Positions 1 through 9,680 of a DNA stretch of 64,000 bases are shown in pieces. The notes under the pieces were generated by a model. The model was not told where the DNA came from. It worked only from the letters and a program-made list of their open reading frames with translations, and made no database searches. The DNA comes from Armigeres subalbatus (lineage: Eukaryota; Arthropoda; Insecta; Diptera; Culicidae), in the NCBI RefSeq assembly GCF_024139115.2, contig NC_085141.1, positions 408,419,612 through 408,483,611 on the forward strand, in the 5' to 3' direction. The position numbers and the translations under genes are program-made. Position 1 is the stretch's first letter; each line of letters opens with the position of its first letter.

Positions 1-54
1 GTATTACTAGATATCCATCTATTATTTGCACATCTCTAACAGAACTATCTAGAT

Positions 55-1355
55 CAGCGGTTCTCAACCTGGGATACATGTACCCCTGGGGGTACCTTCG
101 CTGGCCCTAGGGGGTACCTCGGATAAAAATGGATAATGGCGGACGTATTACAATTCTAATCGAAGCTTATTGATAAAGTTTTTATAATCGTGATTTTTTA
201 TTTCAAAACTATGTCTCCTCAACTAGAATAGAATAGGAAGGGCTGCGGAACAATAGATCAAATGGATAAATGTTGAACTAGAAAATCGAAAAAATATTTA
301 ATGTAATCTATCTGATCTAAACAAAATGTTGAATAATATGTTAGAAACATGCTTTTGAACTAAAATCTAGAATCTAAAGGTTTGGAAGCCTCCATTTGAG
401 AGGCATGTAGGCTTTTTTCAGAAAAGTTTAGTTGCTTTGTTGCAAGAGGTTTTGAAGCATCCTTCTACGCTTAAAGCCGTCTTCAGAGCAGCCGAATGCC
501 TCCTTTCAAGATGTTCAGAAGCCTTCTTTCGAAAGGTTCGAATGCTTCCTTTCAAGAGATCTGTGTATCCTTGCAAGAGGCCCGGATGCCTCGTTTTAAG
601 AGAGTCAGAAGCCTCCTTTCAAGAGGCTCGGAAGCCTCCTTTCAAGAGGCTCGGAAGCCTCTTTTCAAGAGGCTCGGAAGCCTCCTTCCAAGAGACTCGG
701 AAGCCTCCTTCCTTTCAAGAGGCTCAGAGCCTCCTTTCAAGAGGCTCAGAAGCCTCCTTTCAAGAGGCTCAGGAAGCCTCCTTTCAAGAGGCTCAGAAGC
801 CTCCTTTCAAGAGGCTCAGAAGCCTCCTTTCAAGAGGCTTGGAAGCCTCCTTTCAAGAGGCTTGGAAGCCTCCTTTCAAGAGGCTCAGAGTCTCCTTTCA
901 AGAGGCTCAAAGCCTCCTTTCAAGAGGCTCAGAAGCCTCCTTTCAAGAGGCTCAGAGCCTCCTTTCAAGAGGCTCAAGCCTCCTTTCAAGAGGCTCAGAA
1001 GCCTCCTTTCAAGAGGCCTCAAGCCTCCTTTCAAGAGGCTTGGAAGCCTCCTTTCAAGAGGCTCGGAAGCCTCCTTTCAAGAGGCTCGAAAGCCTCCTTT
1101 CAAGAGGCTCGAAAGCCTGCTTTCAAGAGGCTCGGAAGCCTCCTTTCAAGAAGCTCGCAAGCCTCTTTTCAAGAGGCTCGCAAGCCTCCTTTCAAGAGGC
1201 TCGGAAGCCTCCTTTCAAGAGGCTCGGAAGCCTCCTTTCAAGAGGCTCGGAAGCCTCCTTTCAAGAGGCTCGGAAGCCTCCTTTCAAGAGGGGGTACCTC
1301 AATTAATGCAAAAGTTTGAAGGGGTACCTCTCAAGAAAAAAGTTGAGAACCGCTG
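55..1355. mobile_element. Non-autonomous hAT-like DNA transposon
   Basis: The two ends carry a perfect 14-bp inverted repeat, CAGCGGTTCTCAAC (55-68, and its complement at 1342-1355). It is flanked by a perfect 8-bp direct repeat ATCTAGAT at 47-54 and 1356-1363. An 8-bp duplication plus a CAGNG-type end is characteristic of the hAT superfamily. Just inside both ends lies a second shared motif, GGGGTACCT. No transposase is present; almost the whole interior is a 23-bp minisatellite. The element must have been moved by a transposase encoded elsewhere. The perfect duplication suggests a fairly recent insertion. The duplication fits more than one hAT clade consensus, so I do not assign a clade. 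Confidence 0.88.
380..1290 (+). repeat. 23-bp minisatellite inside the hAT-like element
   Basis: The unit is approximately GGCTCGGAAGCCTCC followed by TTTCAAGA. Copies before about 600 are diverged (CTTCTTTCGAAAGGTTCG-like variants). From about 600 to 1290 they are nearly uniform, with some 21-22 bp variants, roughly 30 copies in all. Because 23 is not a multiple of 3, each reading frame cycles through all three phases every 69 nt. The unit has no stop in any phase, so all forward frames stay open. Two frames run about 290 codons (437-1306 and 496-1356), giving SLLSRGSEASFQEA-type repeats. The reverse strand has TGA in each 69-nt cycle. I regard the open frames as a by-product of the repeat, not a gene. 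Confidence 0.9.
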
Positions 1356-1519
1356 ATCTAGATATTCAAAATATTGTTTCATAGTTATTACTCCTTCTTT
1401 GAAAATCTGCGCATTCTTCAACTTTGGTTGATGAGATGAGTCTGTTATTTCTGCTTGAATTTAAATGAATTTCACAAATTCCTTTGGAATACACCCAACC
1501 TGTCATCAACTTGTTCTTG

Positions 1520-1665
1520 ATCGACCTTTTGTCCTTTTTGACTTTTTGTCCTTTCGTCCTTCTGTCCCTTTCGACGTTTTATCTTTTCGACCTTTTGTCC
1601 TTTCTAACTTTTGTTTTTCGACCTTTTATCCTTTCGACATTTTGTCTTTCGACCCTTTGTTATAG
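1520..1665. repeat. Pyrimidine-rich short tandem repeat (TTTCGACCTTTTGTCC)
   Basis: About eight imperfect copies of a 16-20 bp phrase (CCTTTTGTCC, TTTCGACCTTTTATCC and similar) follow each other. The apparent short reading frames here are produced by the repeat. It resembles the phrase-like arrays at 3620 and 59790 in style but not in sequence. Confidence 0.7.
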
Positions 1666-2200
1666 ATTTTCCGGATTGACAATCTTGCGCCTTTGTACGA
1701 AAGGCTGGCTCTCATCACTTAGATTCAGTGCTAAATCAAAGATAGACCCAATTTATCTGATAATCTCATAAAAGGTATTACTAGCTCTTTTTCTATCAAG
1801 ATTGGTTTTCGAGTTAGATGTAGCTTTGGAAATGAATTTCCATTCCATTGTCGTATGGTCTGATAGCTAAGTTGTGTTTGTATGGCTGGGTACAGTTTTT
1901 TTTGCAATCATCGAGTATTCATCCGTCATAGACTATCGAGAGGAACGGCCGCAATCGCTGCAGGTCTGAAATACTGGAGCTGAAATCAGAAGTGGTCGCG
2001 AATTGATCTTCCAACCACCCAACCTCGAACTCGCAGCGAACCTTTTTCTAAAAATGGCTTCAAAGATAAACTGGCCGTGGAGAACTCCTGGTGCTCGATT
2101 GCTCCGATTATTACGTCCAAAGTTCTGGAATTTGAAGGTAATGGAACACTGATCGATCGATAAGAAAATTATTTTGAGCTTTTTAGTGGAATGTTTTCAC

Positions 2201-2406
2201 CTGTCATAAGACGAGTTTAAACAATCCCATTGAATTCCACCACTTAATTGTATCTTGACAGATACGTATGATACGTGACTCGACTTGAGTCGAGTCAAGT
2301 ACGAGACACTGAAGACGGCCTTACTGTTGAGGTCGAAATACGTATCTGTCAAGATACAATTAAGTGGTGGAATTCAATGGGATTGTTTAAACTCGTCTTA
2401 TGACAG
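2201..2406. mobile_element. Palindromic repeat family P, copy 1 (perfect 68-bp arms)
   Basis: Arms 2201-2268 and 2339-2406 are exact reverse complements over 68 bp, starting CTGTCATAAGACGAGTTTAA and ending TACGTA. The centre holds GACTCGACTTGAGTCGAGTC. Diagnostic phrases are GACACTGAAGACGGCCTTAC and GTGGTGGAATT. Related copies occur at 6838-7060, 9040-9200, 16782-16905 and 23945-24150. I do not know an established name for the family. Exact arms imply recent insertion or gene conversion. Confidence 0.8.
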
Positions 2407-2429
2407 ACTGATCGATCGTTCTTCTTACT

Positions 2430-2489
2430 CCTGGTGTTAGACAGGGACGAATTGAAGCCTACATGGTTTCGTCCCTGTCTAACACCAGG
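2430..2489. repeat. 21-bp perfect hairpin
   Basis: The arms at 2430-2450 and 2469-2489 (CCTGGTGTTAGACAGGGACG...) are exact reverse complements with an 18-base loop. It sits between the copy-1 palindrome and the right arm of the foldback. Confidence 0.85.
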
Positions 2490-3100
2490 AAGAAGAAGAA
2501 AGATCGATCGGTGTCCCGTTACCTTCAAATTCCAGAACCTCGGACGTAATAATCGGAGCAATCAAGCACCAGTTGTTTTCCACGGCCAGTTTATCTTTGA
2601 AGCCGTTTTTGGAAGAAGATTCGCTGCGAGTTCGAGGTTGGGTGGATCATTTTCAGCTCCCATTTGGATTCAATTCTAACTAACAAGAGTTCCATTGTTC
2701 ACGGATTGATTGTTGAAGACTAGCAAGATCAACGATACGAAAGGTTCTGAGAAAACGTACCGCCCGCCTAAATACCAAACCCATCACAATCGTTCAACAG
2801 ATGGGAGATTTACTATTTGCTGGAATGGTTTACCAGACTACTTCTCCAACGTTTTCCGGACAGATCACCCTGTTATGTATTTCCTACCTAACGATACGAT
2901 ACGATAGCTATTCCCGAGCCATCTGTGGAGGTTAGTTCAACAAATCGTTTATCCCACAGCCAGCAATAGCAATAAGTAGCTTCGGGAACACTTCTGGAAG
3001 CGATATGATCGAGAGAGTACCTCAACGAGCTACAAGTGCGCGACAAGTTGATCAAACAGAAGGTCAACGTAAAACCGGCAATGATGGAAATTGGAGATAG

Positions 3101-3320
3101 TAGGGGAACTGTTCCGATCTCCATCTCACTGTACATATATCCATCTCATCGCTAAACAAAGAAATACGGCACCAAATTCGTCACTTCTTTTTGTCAACAT
3201 TCGTGCTCACTGCTGAAAAAAATCACAAAAATAATAAACAAACCAAATTCCTTTCCATTGCTTTGTTTTTGATGGGATGGAAACAGGAGCTATGAGATGA
3301 AGTGGCGAACCGTTCCCCTA
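3101..3320. mobile_element. MITE with TAGGGGAACTGTTCC ends, copy 1
   Basis: This is a 220-bp unit with inverted ends (TAGGGGAAC at 3101, GTTCCCCTA at 3320) and TA at both borders, suggesting a TA-target family. It is homologous along its length to 4466-4825. Shared internal phrases include CCGATCTCCATCTCACTG and AACAAAGAAATAC. Confidence 0.75.
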
Positions 3321-3504
3321 CTTATCAGTGCATTGTGGAACGGATAACTGGTAAAGACAAAAAATAGTAGCCCGCCCATACAATCGTTACCAACAAACAT
3401 TTGTATACATATGCATGCCCTGAGGCGCCATAGAGTCCATGAAAAAATGGTCGAGGATGGTGTGAGGCAAGAATTATGTGTTCGATCACCACTACTGCCT
3501 TAAT

Positions 3505-3625
3505 TTATAGGAGTGGCGAGCAAAGGCGTAGGATTGCCAATCCGGAGATGGCGAGTTCGATTCTCGGTCCGGTCTAGGATGTTTTCGAGATGGAAACTTT
3601 CTCGACACCCTGGGCATAGTGTATG
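3505..3625 (+). mobile_element. tRNA-derived SINE fragment, Feilai-like
   Basis: A tRNA-like head (TGGCGAGCAAAGG... then GAGTTCGATTCTCGG, resembling A and B boxes of RNA polymerase III promoters) is followed by a body (GGTCCGGTCTAGG... TTTCTCGACACCCTGGGCAT). That body matches the full SINE at 61203-61479. The 3' half is missing and runs into the GGCCGAAAG array at 3620. Confidence 0.6.
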
Positions 3626-3872
3626 GCCGAATGCCACTAGGCCGAAAGTTCTTTGGCCGAATATACCATTTTGCCGAACAGACCATGAGGCCGAAAGTCA
3701 TTTGGCCGAAAGGGTCATTTGGTCGAAAGGGTCGCTTGGCCGAATGGGTCATTTAGCCGAAAGGGTCATTTAGCCGAAAGTGTCATTTGGCCGAAAGGGT
3801 TGTTTGGCCGAAAGGGTCGTTTGGCCGAAAGTGTCATTTGGCCAAAAGGGTCGTTTGGCCGAATGGGTCATT
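3620..3872 (+). repeat. About 21-bp tandem array, TTGGCCGAAAGGGTCATT
   Basis: About twelve imperfect copies of ggCCGAAAGGGTCRTTTGG occur in direct orientation. It has no spacers and lies in eukaryotic DNA, so it is not a CRISPR. Similar phrase-like arrays with different wording occur at 23165, 30336, 59790 and 62803. Confidence 0.85.
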
Positions 3873-3881
3873 ACGTCTTCG

Positions 3882-4204
3882 CACTACTTACTTTTCACAG
3901 TGAGAAGTGAGAAATGGGGAAATAGAAGTGAGACGTTTCACTTCTCACTCCTCATTTATCAATTCTCACTGTGAAAAAAGAGGGGCGCAAAGTGAGTAGT
4001 GAGACGTCTCACTACTCACTTTTTACAGTGAGAAGTGAGAAATGAGGAGTGAGAAGTGAGACGTCTCATTTCTCATTCTTAATTTTTCTCTTCTCACTTT
4101 TGACAGCGAGAAGTAAGAAATGAGGAGTGAGAAGTGAAACGTCTTACTTCTCACTTCTTACTGTCAAAAATTAGAAGCGCGAAGTGAGTAGTGAGATGTC
4201 TCCA
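3882..4204. repeat. Chain of palindromes centred on GACGTC
   Basis: The phrase GTGAGAAGTGAGAAATGAGG and its complement alternate, meeting at AGTGAGACGTCTCACT-type centres at about 3937, 3995, 4066, 4140 and 4197. Neighbouring units can therefore pair with each other in several registers, giving a multi-hairpin chain. Confidence 0.8.
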
Positions 4205-4465
4205 TTGTACTTGCCACACACGATATATACTCATGCAATGGCGGGCATAGAAAAGCTTTCAATTAATAACTGAGGAAATGCCAAGTTGAAAAGCCGGCCA
4301 AGTTCTAGTTGGAATATAGAGCAATTGAAGAAGAAGAAGATGGTGAGAGCGTGGCTTATTATGGACATCAACACGTTATGAACATCGAAAATATTGTTTG
4401 TTATTCTTTTGATTTAAAGTGAATTCATTTGATGCACTAGAAATCATTAATTGGGAAAAGTCATA

Positions 4466-4825
4466 TAGGGGAACTGTGCCGATCTCCATCTCACTGAACA
4501 TATATTCATGTTATCGCGAAACAAAGAAATACTAGCACTAGAGTCCTAGAAGAAAAGTAATGTCAAGTGCCACGTTTGACAGGTCTTCTGCTCGTTTGGA
4601 ACGCGTATTTGTATGGAACTGACAGACGATTCTGTTCCAATTCTGACACTTGACGTCAATGTTATTATAATCACTATATACGGCACCAATTTCATTACTT
4701 CTTATTGTCAACATGTGTGCTCACTGCTAAAAAAATCACAAAAATGACAAACAAACCAAATTGCTTTTAATTGCTTTGATTTTAATATCGCAGCCATGAG
4801 ATGAATTCCAGGAGCAGTTCCCCTA
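4466..4825. mobile_element. MITE with TAGGGGAACTG ends, copy 2, carrying an insertion
   Basis: Its ends (TAGGGGAACTG at 4466, CAGTTCCCCTA to 4825) and sequence match the copy at 3101-3320. About 148 bp (about 4533-4680) is inserted between AACAAAGAAATAC and GGCACCAA, which are adjacent in copy 1. The insert has inverted sub-ends (GTAATGTCAAGTG and CACTTGACGTCAATG), so it is itself a small palindromic element. Confidence 0.75.
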
Positions 4826-5167
4826 TGCTTAAATTTAATTAAAATACAATTCCAAATCAGCGAAATGTATAAACAATAACAAACCAACAGCGAAGAGAAG
4901 CAAAGATGTAAGCGTAGGCAATCAATTAAAATGTAAAATAAACAGAAATGTTAAATAATGATAATAAATACGATATTAAAGAAGAAAAAGCCAAATCAGC
5001 GTTTTAACGATAGTTTTTTGTTTAGTATGCATAGACTTTTCCAAAATGTGGTCAAACCAGCCTTTATAAATTACCGAAGTTTTGGTCATTTGTTTTAATA
5101 ACTACCCTTGAGAACCGTTGGCAAATATGTTTAACACATCACCAGCAACCTCGTTTTCACCGTTGGC
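4826..5167. other. No gene seen
   Basis: AT-rich sequence without a long open frame or a recognised repeat. It lies downstream of the minus-strand small frame at 5168-5359 and could hold its 3' untranslated region. Confidence 0.3.
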
Positions 5168-5359
5168 TCACCCGGATAAACAAGTAACAAGCATCATGTA
5201 GAGGATGTCTAAGAGGATCAAAGCAAGTGAAGACCCAAATAACAAACAACCCACAAAACCCCAAAGGAGTGCTTTGGCTCGGTCGGTGGTCTGGTCCTGC
5301 TGGCAACAGTCTAAAATGACGACGTAATACTTTTCAAACATATGATGGTAGTTGGACAT
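5168..5359 (-). CDS. Candidate 63-residue membrane micropeptide
   Basis: This is a minus-strand frame of 63 codons starting ATG-TCC-AAC-TAC with A at position -3, a favourable insect start context. Residues 1-30 are polar, with a CC pair at 18-19 and charged residues DRAK near 26-29. Residues 31-61 are strongly hydrophobic (LLWGFVGCLLFG, then SSLALILL and ILYMMLVTCL), broken by one Asp at 51, so a single or bent transmembrane segment is expected. It ends at TGA shortly after the hydrophobic stretch. The surrounding sequence shows no repeat family I recognise, which makes a single-copy exon possible. I do not recognise a homologue. It could equally be a chance frame or one exon of a longer gene. 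No promoter or polyadenylation signal was established. Confidence 0.3.
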   Translation of the reverse strand: MSNYHHMFEKYYVVILDCCQQDQTTDRAKALLWGFVGCLLFGSSLALILLDILYMMLVTCLSG

Positions 5360-6837
5360 CTTCGTGCGGCGAGGTAAATAAGGTCACTGAGTAAATCATT
5401 ATCGTATTCAGATTAGCTGGCAAACATTGCGGACCATCATCCACGGGTCAAATCAACACAAAGTCAATGATGCACTGCTAGCGTTCTGCACCGGTTTTTC
5501 ATATAATGTCTTACTTTTCGAACGTTGGTTGTGCTGGGCCAGGGCTAGGATTTAATTAATCCTTTTCAGTGAGGTATGCTCGTTAGTCTTTCGTGTTGGG
5601 TATGTCGTTACAGGCTAAATTGGATGGATGTTTACCATCCGATGTTATCAACGTGGCTCAATGGAAAGGATGTTAGATAAACAGACAATTCGTATCACTA
5701 CCTTCATCCCATGTTCTTCCCTTATGTCGTTACCAAAAGATTATGTGCTTCTAATGTTAATGGATTACAAACTATTTTTTTTTGTTCCTCATTTCTTTTG
5801 AGATAATTTTTATGTTTGTCACGTCAAGGTTGGGCTTTGTGAAAAGAAGCATATGCAGAAAAAGAAAGATACCTCCACGAAAATAAAAATCAATAAATAA
5901 TCTATGCTTAAGGAAAAAACGCTCCAATAATAATAAAACAAAAATACATAACATTGGGAATTATAGTAGGTATATCAACTAAGATAAATTTGTTCGAGAT
6001 TGCTTCATAAGCTTGTAGTTTGATCTGTGCAGAGCATGTTATAACAAACGTTAGATCCATCATTGCATCGCATCGTAAAACTTTTCTGCCCCTTCAATCT
6101 GTAAAATGGTAACATACAAACAACCGTCGCACCGACAGCATCCGACGGTAATCAAAGCCTTTCTAGACTCGTGCTACGGAACGTGTCTTTTCCTCCTGGA
6201 TTTTTCCTCCGCCTGTGGGCTACGGACGATGGCAAACATTTTCATTTTCATCTAAAATAACCATAAAATTTTATGGCGCTGAACACTTCTAAAAGGAGCC
6301 AGTCAGTACCTACTCACTATATCTCCAGTGGTGGCAGACAGCAGCAGTACGTGGCAATGACAGTAACCATGGCAACCGAACTAAACGCCGGCACCGACTT
6401 CTTCGTTGGTGGCCCGTGTGGTTCAGATTGTCCGACTGTGTCGCAGTGGTTCTCTGATTCATCGCAGGGGGACTTTTCATTTCCGATAGTTCAGAAAGTG
6501 AACAAATTTATTTGGACCGTATCGCACTTCGACGAAGTTTGATTATATTCAAAAGCTAGCCTGAAGATGGCTCTCGGTTGGCTCGGGTGAATTTATTAAT
6601 CTCTATCTTCTTAAAAAGTATAAATGAGTTGAGATTTCCTTCCTGACGATTTAACTCGCGAACGGGTTGACCGATTTGCAAGATTTTTTCCCTCATGGAT
6701 TCGTTTTTGGATTCGCAAGGTTTGTATATACAAAAAGTTGGTGACTTTAATGGGGAAATGTAAAAATCATTAGAATACAATTTTGGGTCAACTGTTGAGG
6801 AAAACAAAACAAATGCACGGAAATTGATCTATAGTTC
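5360..6837. other. Mostly non-repetitive, no supported gene
   Basis: An 89-codon frame at 6273-6542 (MALNTSKRSQSVP...) and a few shorter ones are present, but none shows a recognisable domain. The stretch 6120-6260 is less AT-rich than its surroundings. It may contain regulatory or intronic sequence; that is conjecture. Confidence 0.3.
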
Positions 6838-7060
6838 GGTGATGCAACAGATACGAATTTTGACCTCAACAGTGAGGCCGTTTTCAGTGGCTCGTACTTG
6901 ACTAGACTTGAAGACAGCCTTACTGGTGAGGTCCGAATTCGTATGTGTAAAGTGTAAAGTCACAGTCAAGTTATGGAATTAAATGGGATAGTACTATCTC
7001 GTCTTATGACAAGTGAAGACATTCCGCTAAAAAGCACAAAATAATTTTCTATATGAAATT
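6838..7060. mobile_element. Palindromic family P, copy 2
   Basis: It contains ACCTCAACAGTGAGGCCGTT, TGGCTCGTACTTGACTAGAC, GAAGACAGCCTTACTG and CTCGTCTTATGACAAGTG. The flank TGAAGACATTCCGCTAAAAAG matches, in inverse, the left flank of copy 1 (2181-2200), so the family extends beyond the palindrome proper. Confidence 0.65.
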
Positions 7061-9039
7061 CATGTTATCAAAATCGTATTGCATATTTTAAATCATTGGA
7101 TCTCATCGCACGAGTGCTACAAATTTTAAATCAATAAGAAACTGACCCTTTTAAATGACGGAGTTTGATATCTTATCGGACGTTCCATTGCCGCTTCGCT
7201 AGCTTTGCTGCGATGCAGGCATTAAATGCATTTAATGTAGGCGCTGAAAGGAAACTTCCCGAATGTCTTTAAACTCCATTCCCTTCTCGTTTCGCTTCGT
7301 GATGAAAAGCTGGATAAAAACGTGCAATAGCATCCAGGATCTGCGTGTTTGATGCTTTCGTTACGTACTAAATGCGCACCGGTAAAGGATGGAAACTGGT
7401 TTTGCGTGGACACAACCGTCACGGTAATCCGGGCATTATTTTGCATTTTTATTGCGAACGGGCTTTTAATATTCGCGATAACGTTCGATGGCTTTAAGTA
7501 ATTTAGCAGAGTGACTATTACCAACGAATTTATTTAGGCGGCATTCATCTGTTATGTAACGGAAAGTTTTTTTTTTTGTATATGACATCTGAAACTTCTA
7601 CAATCAATAATTAATTTAAATTTCAAAATAACGATTTGATCTTATTTTGTTTGTTTTTGAATTCAAAAAGACATCATTTAGCTCCAAAAACATTTTTTTA
7701 CAAACCAATTACTTTTTATACGTAACACTCAGCTAAAAACTATTGTGAAATATTTTGGGCTCAATTTTGTATTTCATTATTTCGAAAAGCATATTGTGAA
7801 ACTTTCACATTTTTAAACTTAACAAATAAGGTAAATTTTATTTCCCACTTCAATCTGACTCGGAATTTGCTCGGTTGTGTTGTCGCAACAGCGTCTACGC
7901 CTCCCTTCCGACGAATGCATTTGGAGCAATGGTAACTTCCTGTCAGTCACCGCTCAAGAACTACACCGTAGCGGGTGTTTGTTCGTTTGAAGTGGGCCAT
8001 AAATTTGAAGTGTCCTCCACTCGTCGTTGTTATATGAGCAGTACCTACCTCGCTACCAACAACAGCGACGGTGGCATATCATCGTAGAGGGTGCAAAAAA
8101 TGCAAAACTCGCAAAAAGGGCTACTCAAGTCGCTACCACAAAAAAAATGAGTGGTATCACGATGATGACAACTTTGGAAACTGTTTCCCCAATTCTGTGT
8201 AAGCTCAATGACCCTTCTACTGCGTTATATTAAAAATTTGGCAAACATTGAATTGGCAAAACTATCCACAATCTGAATGGCAGAACGAAGGATTTCATAC
8301 CAAACAGTTATATTCCCATTGGTAAAAATCAAGTCACAATGTTGTTAAGCTTTCATAATACATAGTTCCACTCAAACTCGCTTGAGACGTTTTCTTCATC
8401 CAACAAAACCTATTTTTCTTCTGCTATTATCGTTTTAAATCAAGCTTATAATAACATCTTCCAGGAAAGATCGGCCGATGGCATGACACAAAAAGCCACC
8501 TCTGTTTATGAGCAACAGTGTAGCGCATTACAACGTCTGCGTCCCGTGTCCTCGTTTCTATGTTGCCAGTGAGTGCGGTGCCAAATCCCCACATGATGCG
8601 GCAATTTCTGCCTTCAACTCAGTAATCCGGAGTAGGATTTTGACTTCCGTTCGAGAAAATCCAGCTACCGTCGTTATGTGCGGATGTGATGTTGGCAGCA
8701 GTATAGGCAACCAAACACTTGTGAACTCGAGTCCTTCTGGCTAGCCATAGTGTTTGGCACCAAGGAGTAGTAATCGGTTAACAGGAGCTTTTGGTTTGAC
8801 TCGCATGTTTATGAAGACACATTTTTTTCGATTATATTGTACAATTCAACAATTTTCCGGCGTGTATTTTCAGTTTTGTAGAAATAGTGTAGAAAACTTA
8901 TTGGCGTAACTACATCGGAAGGGGGTCTAGAGAGGTCTACAATCCTTTCCCGTAGAACCATGGTGCCCCCCTAGAATTATTGCAACAAGCTTGTTTTTCC
9001 CATAACTGTTGCATATTATAATTGCTCATGGGAATTCGA
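7061..9039. other. No supported gene; low-repeat stretch
   Basis: Frames of up to 100 codons occur on both strands (7222-7524 minus, 7875-8087 plus, 8508-8744 plus). None has a domain, signal peptide or codon pattern that convinces me. No long inverted or tandem repeat was noticed. Confidence 0.3.
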
Positions 9040-9200
9040 CACGTCTAATTGTATCTTTGCATGATTTTTATGCTTGTCATAAAACGAGTTTGTACAAACC
9101 CATTTAATTCCACCACTTAATTTGTACCTTGACTGATACGTATTTCGACCTCAACAGTAAGGTGATCTTCAGTGTCTCGTACTTGACTCGACTTGAGGAA
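9040..9200. mobile_element. Palindromic family P, copy 3 (half)
   Basis: It carries GTCATAAAACGAGTTTGTAC, CCATTTAATTCCACCACTTA, CCTCAACAGTAAGGTGATCT and TCGTACTTGACTCGACTTGA. The second arm is absent. Confidence 0.65.
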
Positions 9201-9244
9201 AATAATCGCAACTTACACTATTTATACTAGGCAAGGGTACTATC

Positions 9245-9680
9245 TAGGAACACAGCAAACCAGGGTTTGCTGAAATCGCTCTCAATAGATAACGAACAAC
9301 GATAAAAGAGAGGCAAAAACTGTTCCGAATCATAACAAGCCATGATAACAAATTTATCAAACTTGTATACAAGTGCGAAAATACAGAATCGGATATGCAG
9401 CCCCCACAGAAAAATGGTGATTCTCACTTTGTTTTCGCTCATTTCGTGTTGGTTACTACACAGCTGTATAGAACAAGTTGAAATGCATCATCAGAGCCAG
9501 TGCTCCCCACATTTGGAGCTTTCTAAAAGAAATTTATCATGGGGTATAGCCTCCTGAATCAGTTCTCTATCATGACAGCTTGCGAAAAAAGTCTCTCGCG
9601 GTATGCTACATATCGTACATGTATACAGAGATGATAAGTGAAAGACTTGTTCATTTTCTTTAGGATTCAATCCCTGCAGC
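9245..9680 (-). repeat. Dispersed repeat Q, copy A
   Basis: It is about 435 bp and matches 37341-37775 in the opposite orientation at an estimated 85% identity. Shared phrases, read on the minus strand, include CAGGGATTGAATCCTAAAGA and GAAAGCTCCAAATGTG. Both copies keep the same short minus-strand-equivalent frame. In the 62 codons compared by eye, 9 codon differences change the amino acid and 3 do not, which argues against protein-level constraint. Confidence 0.7.

Larger units (their letters stand above)
1976..2660. repeat. Foldback element with nested palindromes
   Basis: Left arm 1976-2150 and right arm about 2505-2660 are inverted copies at roughly 85-90% identity; both contain the CCACCCAACCTCGAACTCGC and AAGATAAACTGGCCGTGG motifs. 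Between them lie a second palindrome (2201-2406) and a small hairpin (2430-2489). The arm reads as a short peptide (MASKINWPW...) on the plus strand at the left, but I do not recognise it and the two arms differ by frame-changing indels. Confidence 0.75.

Noticed and set aside
437..1356. Two overlapping frames of 286-289 codons as genes for a repetitive protein
   Set aside because: They are two of three equally open frames of one 23-bp minisatellite inside a transposon; there is no independent start signal or conserved domain.
3620..3872. A CRISPR-like array
   Set aside because: The repeats are contiguous without unique spacers, there are no cas genes, and the DNA is eukaryotic.
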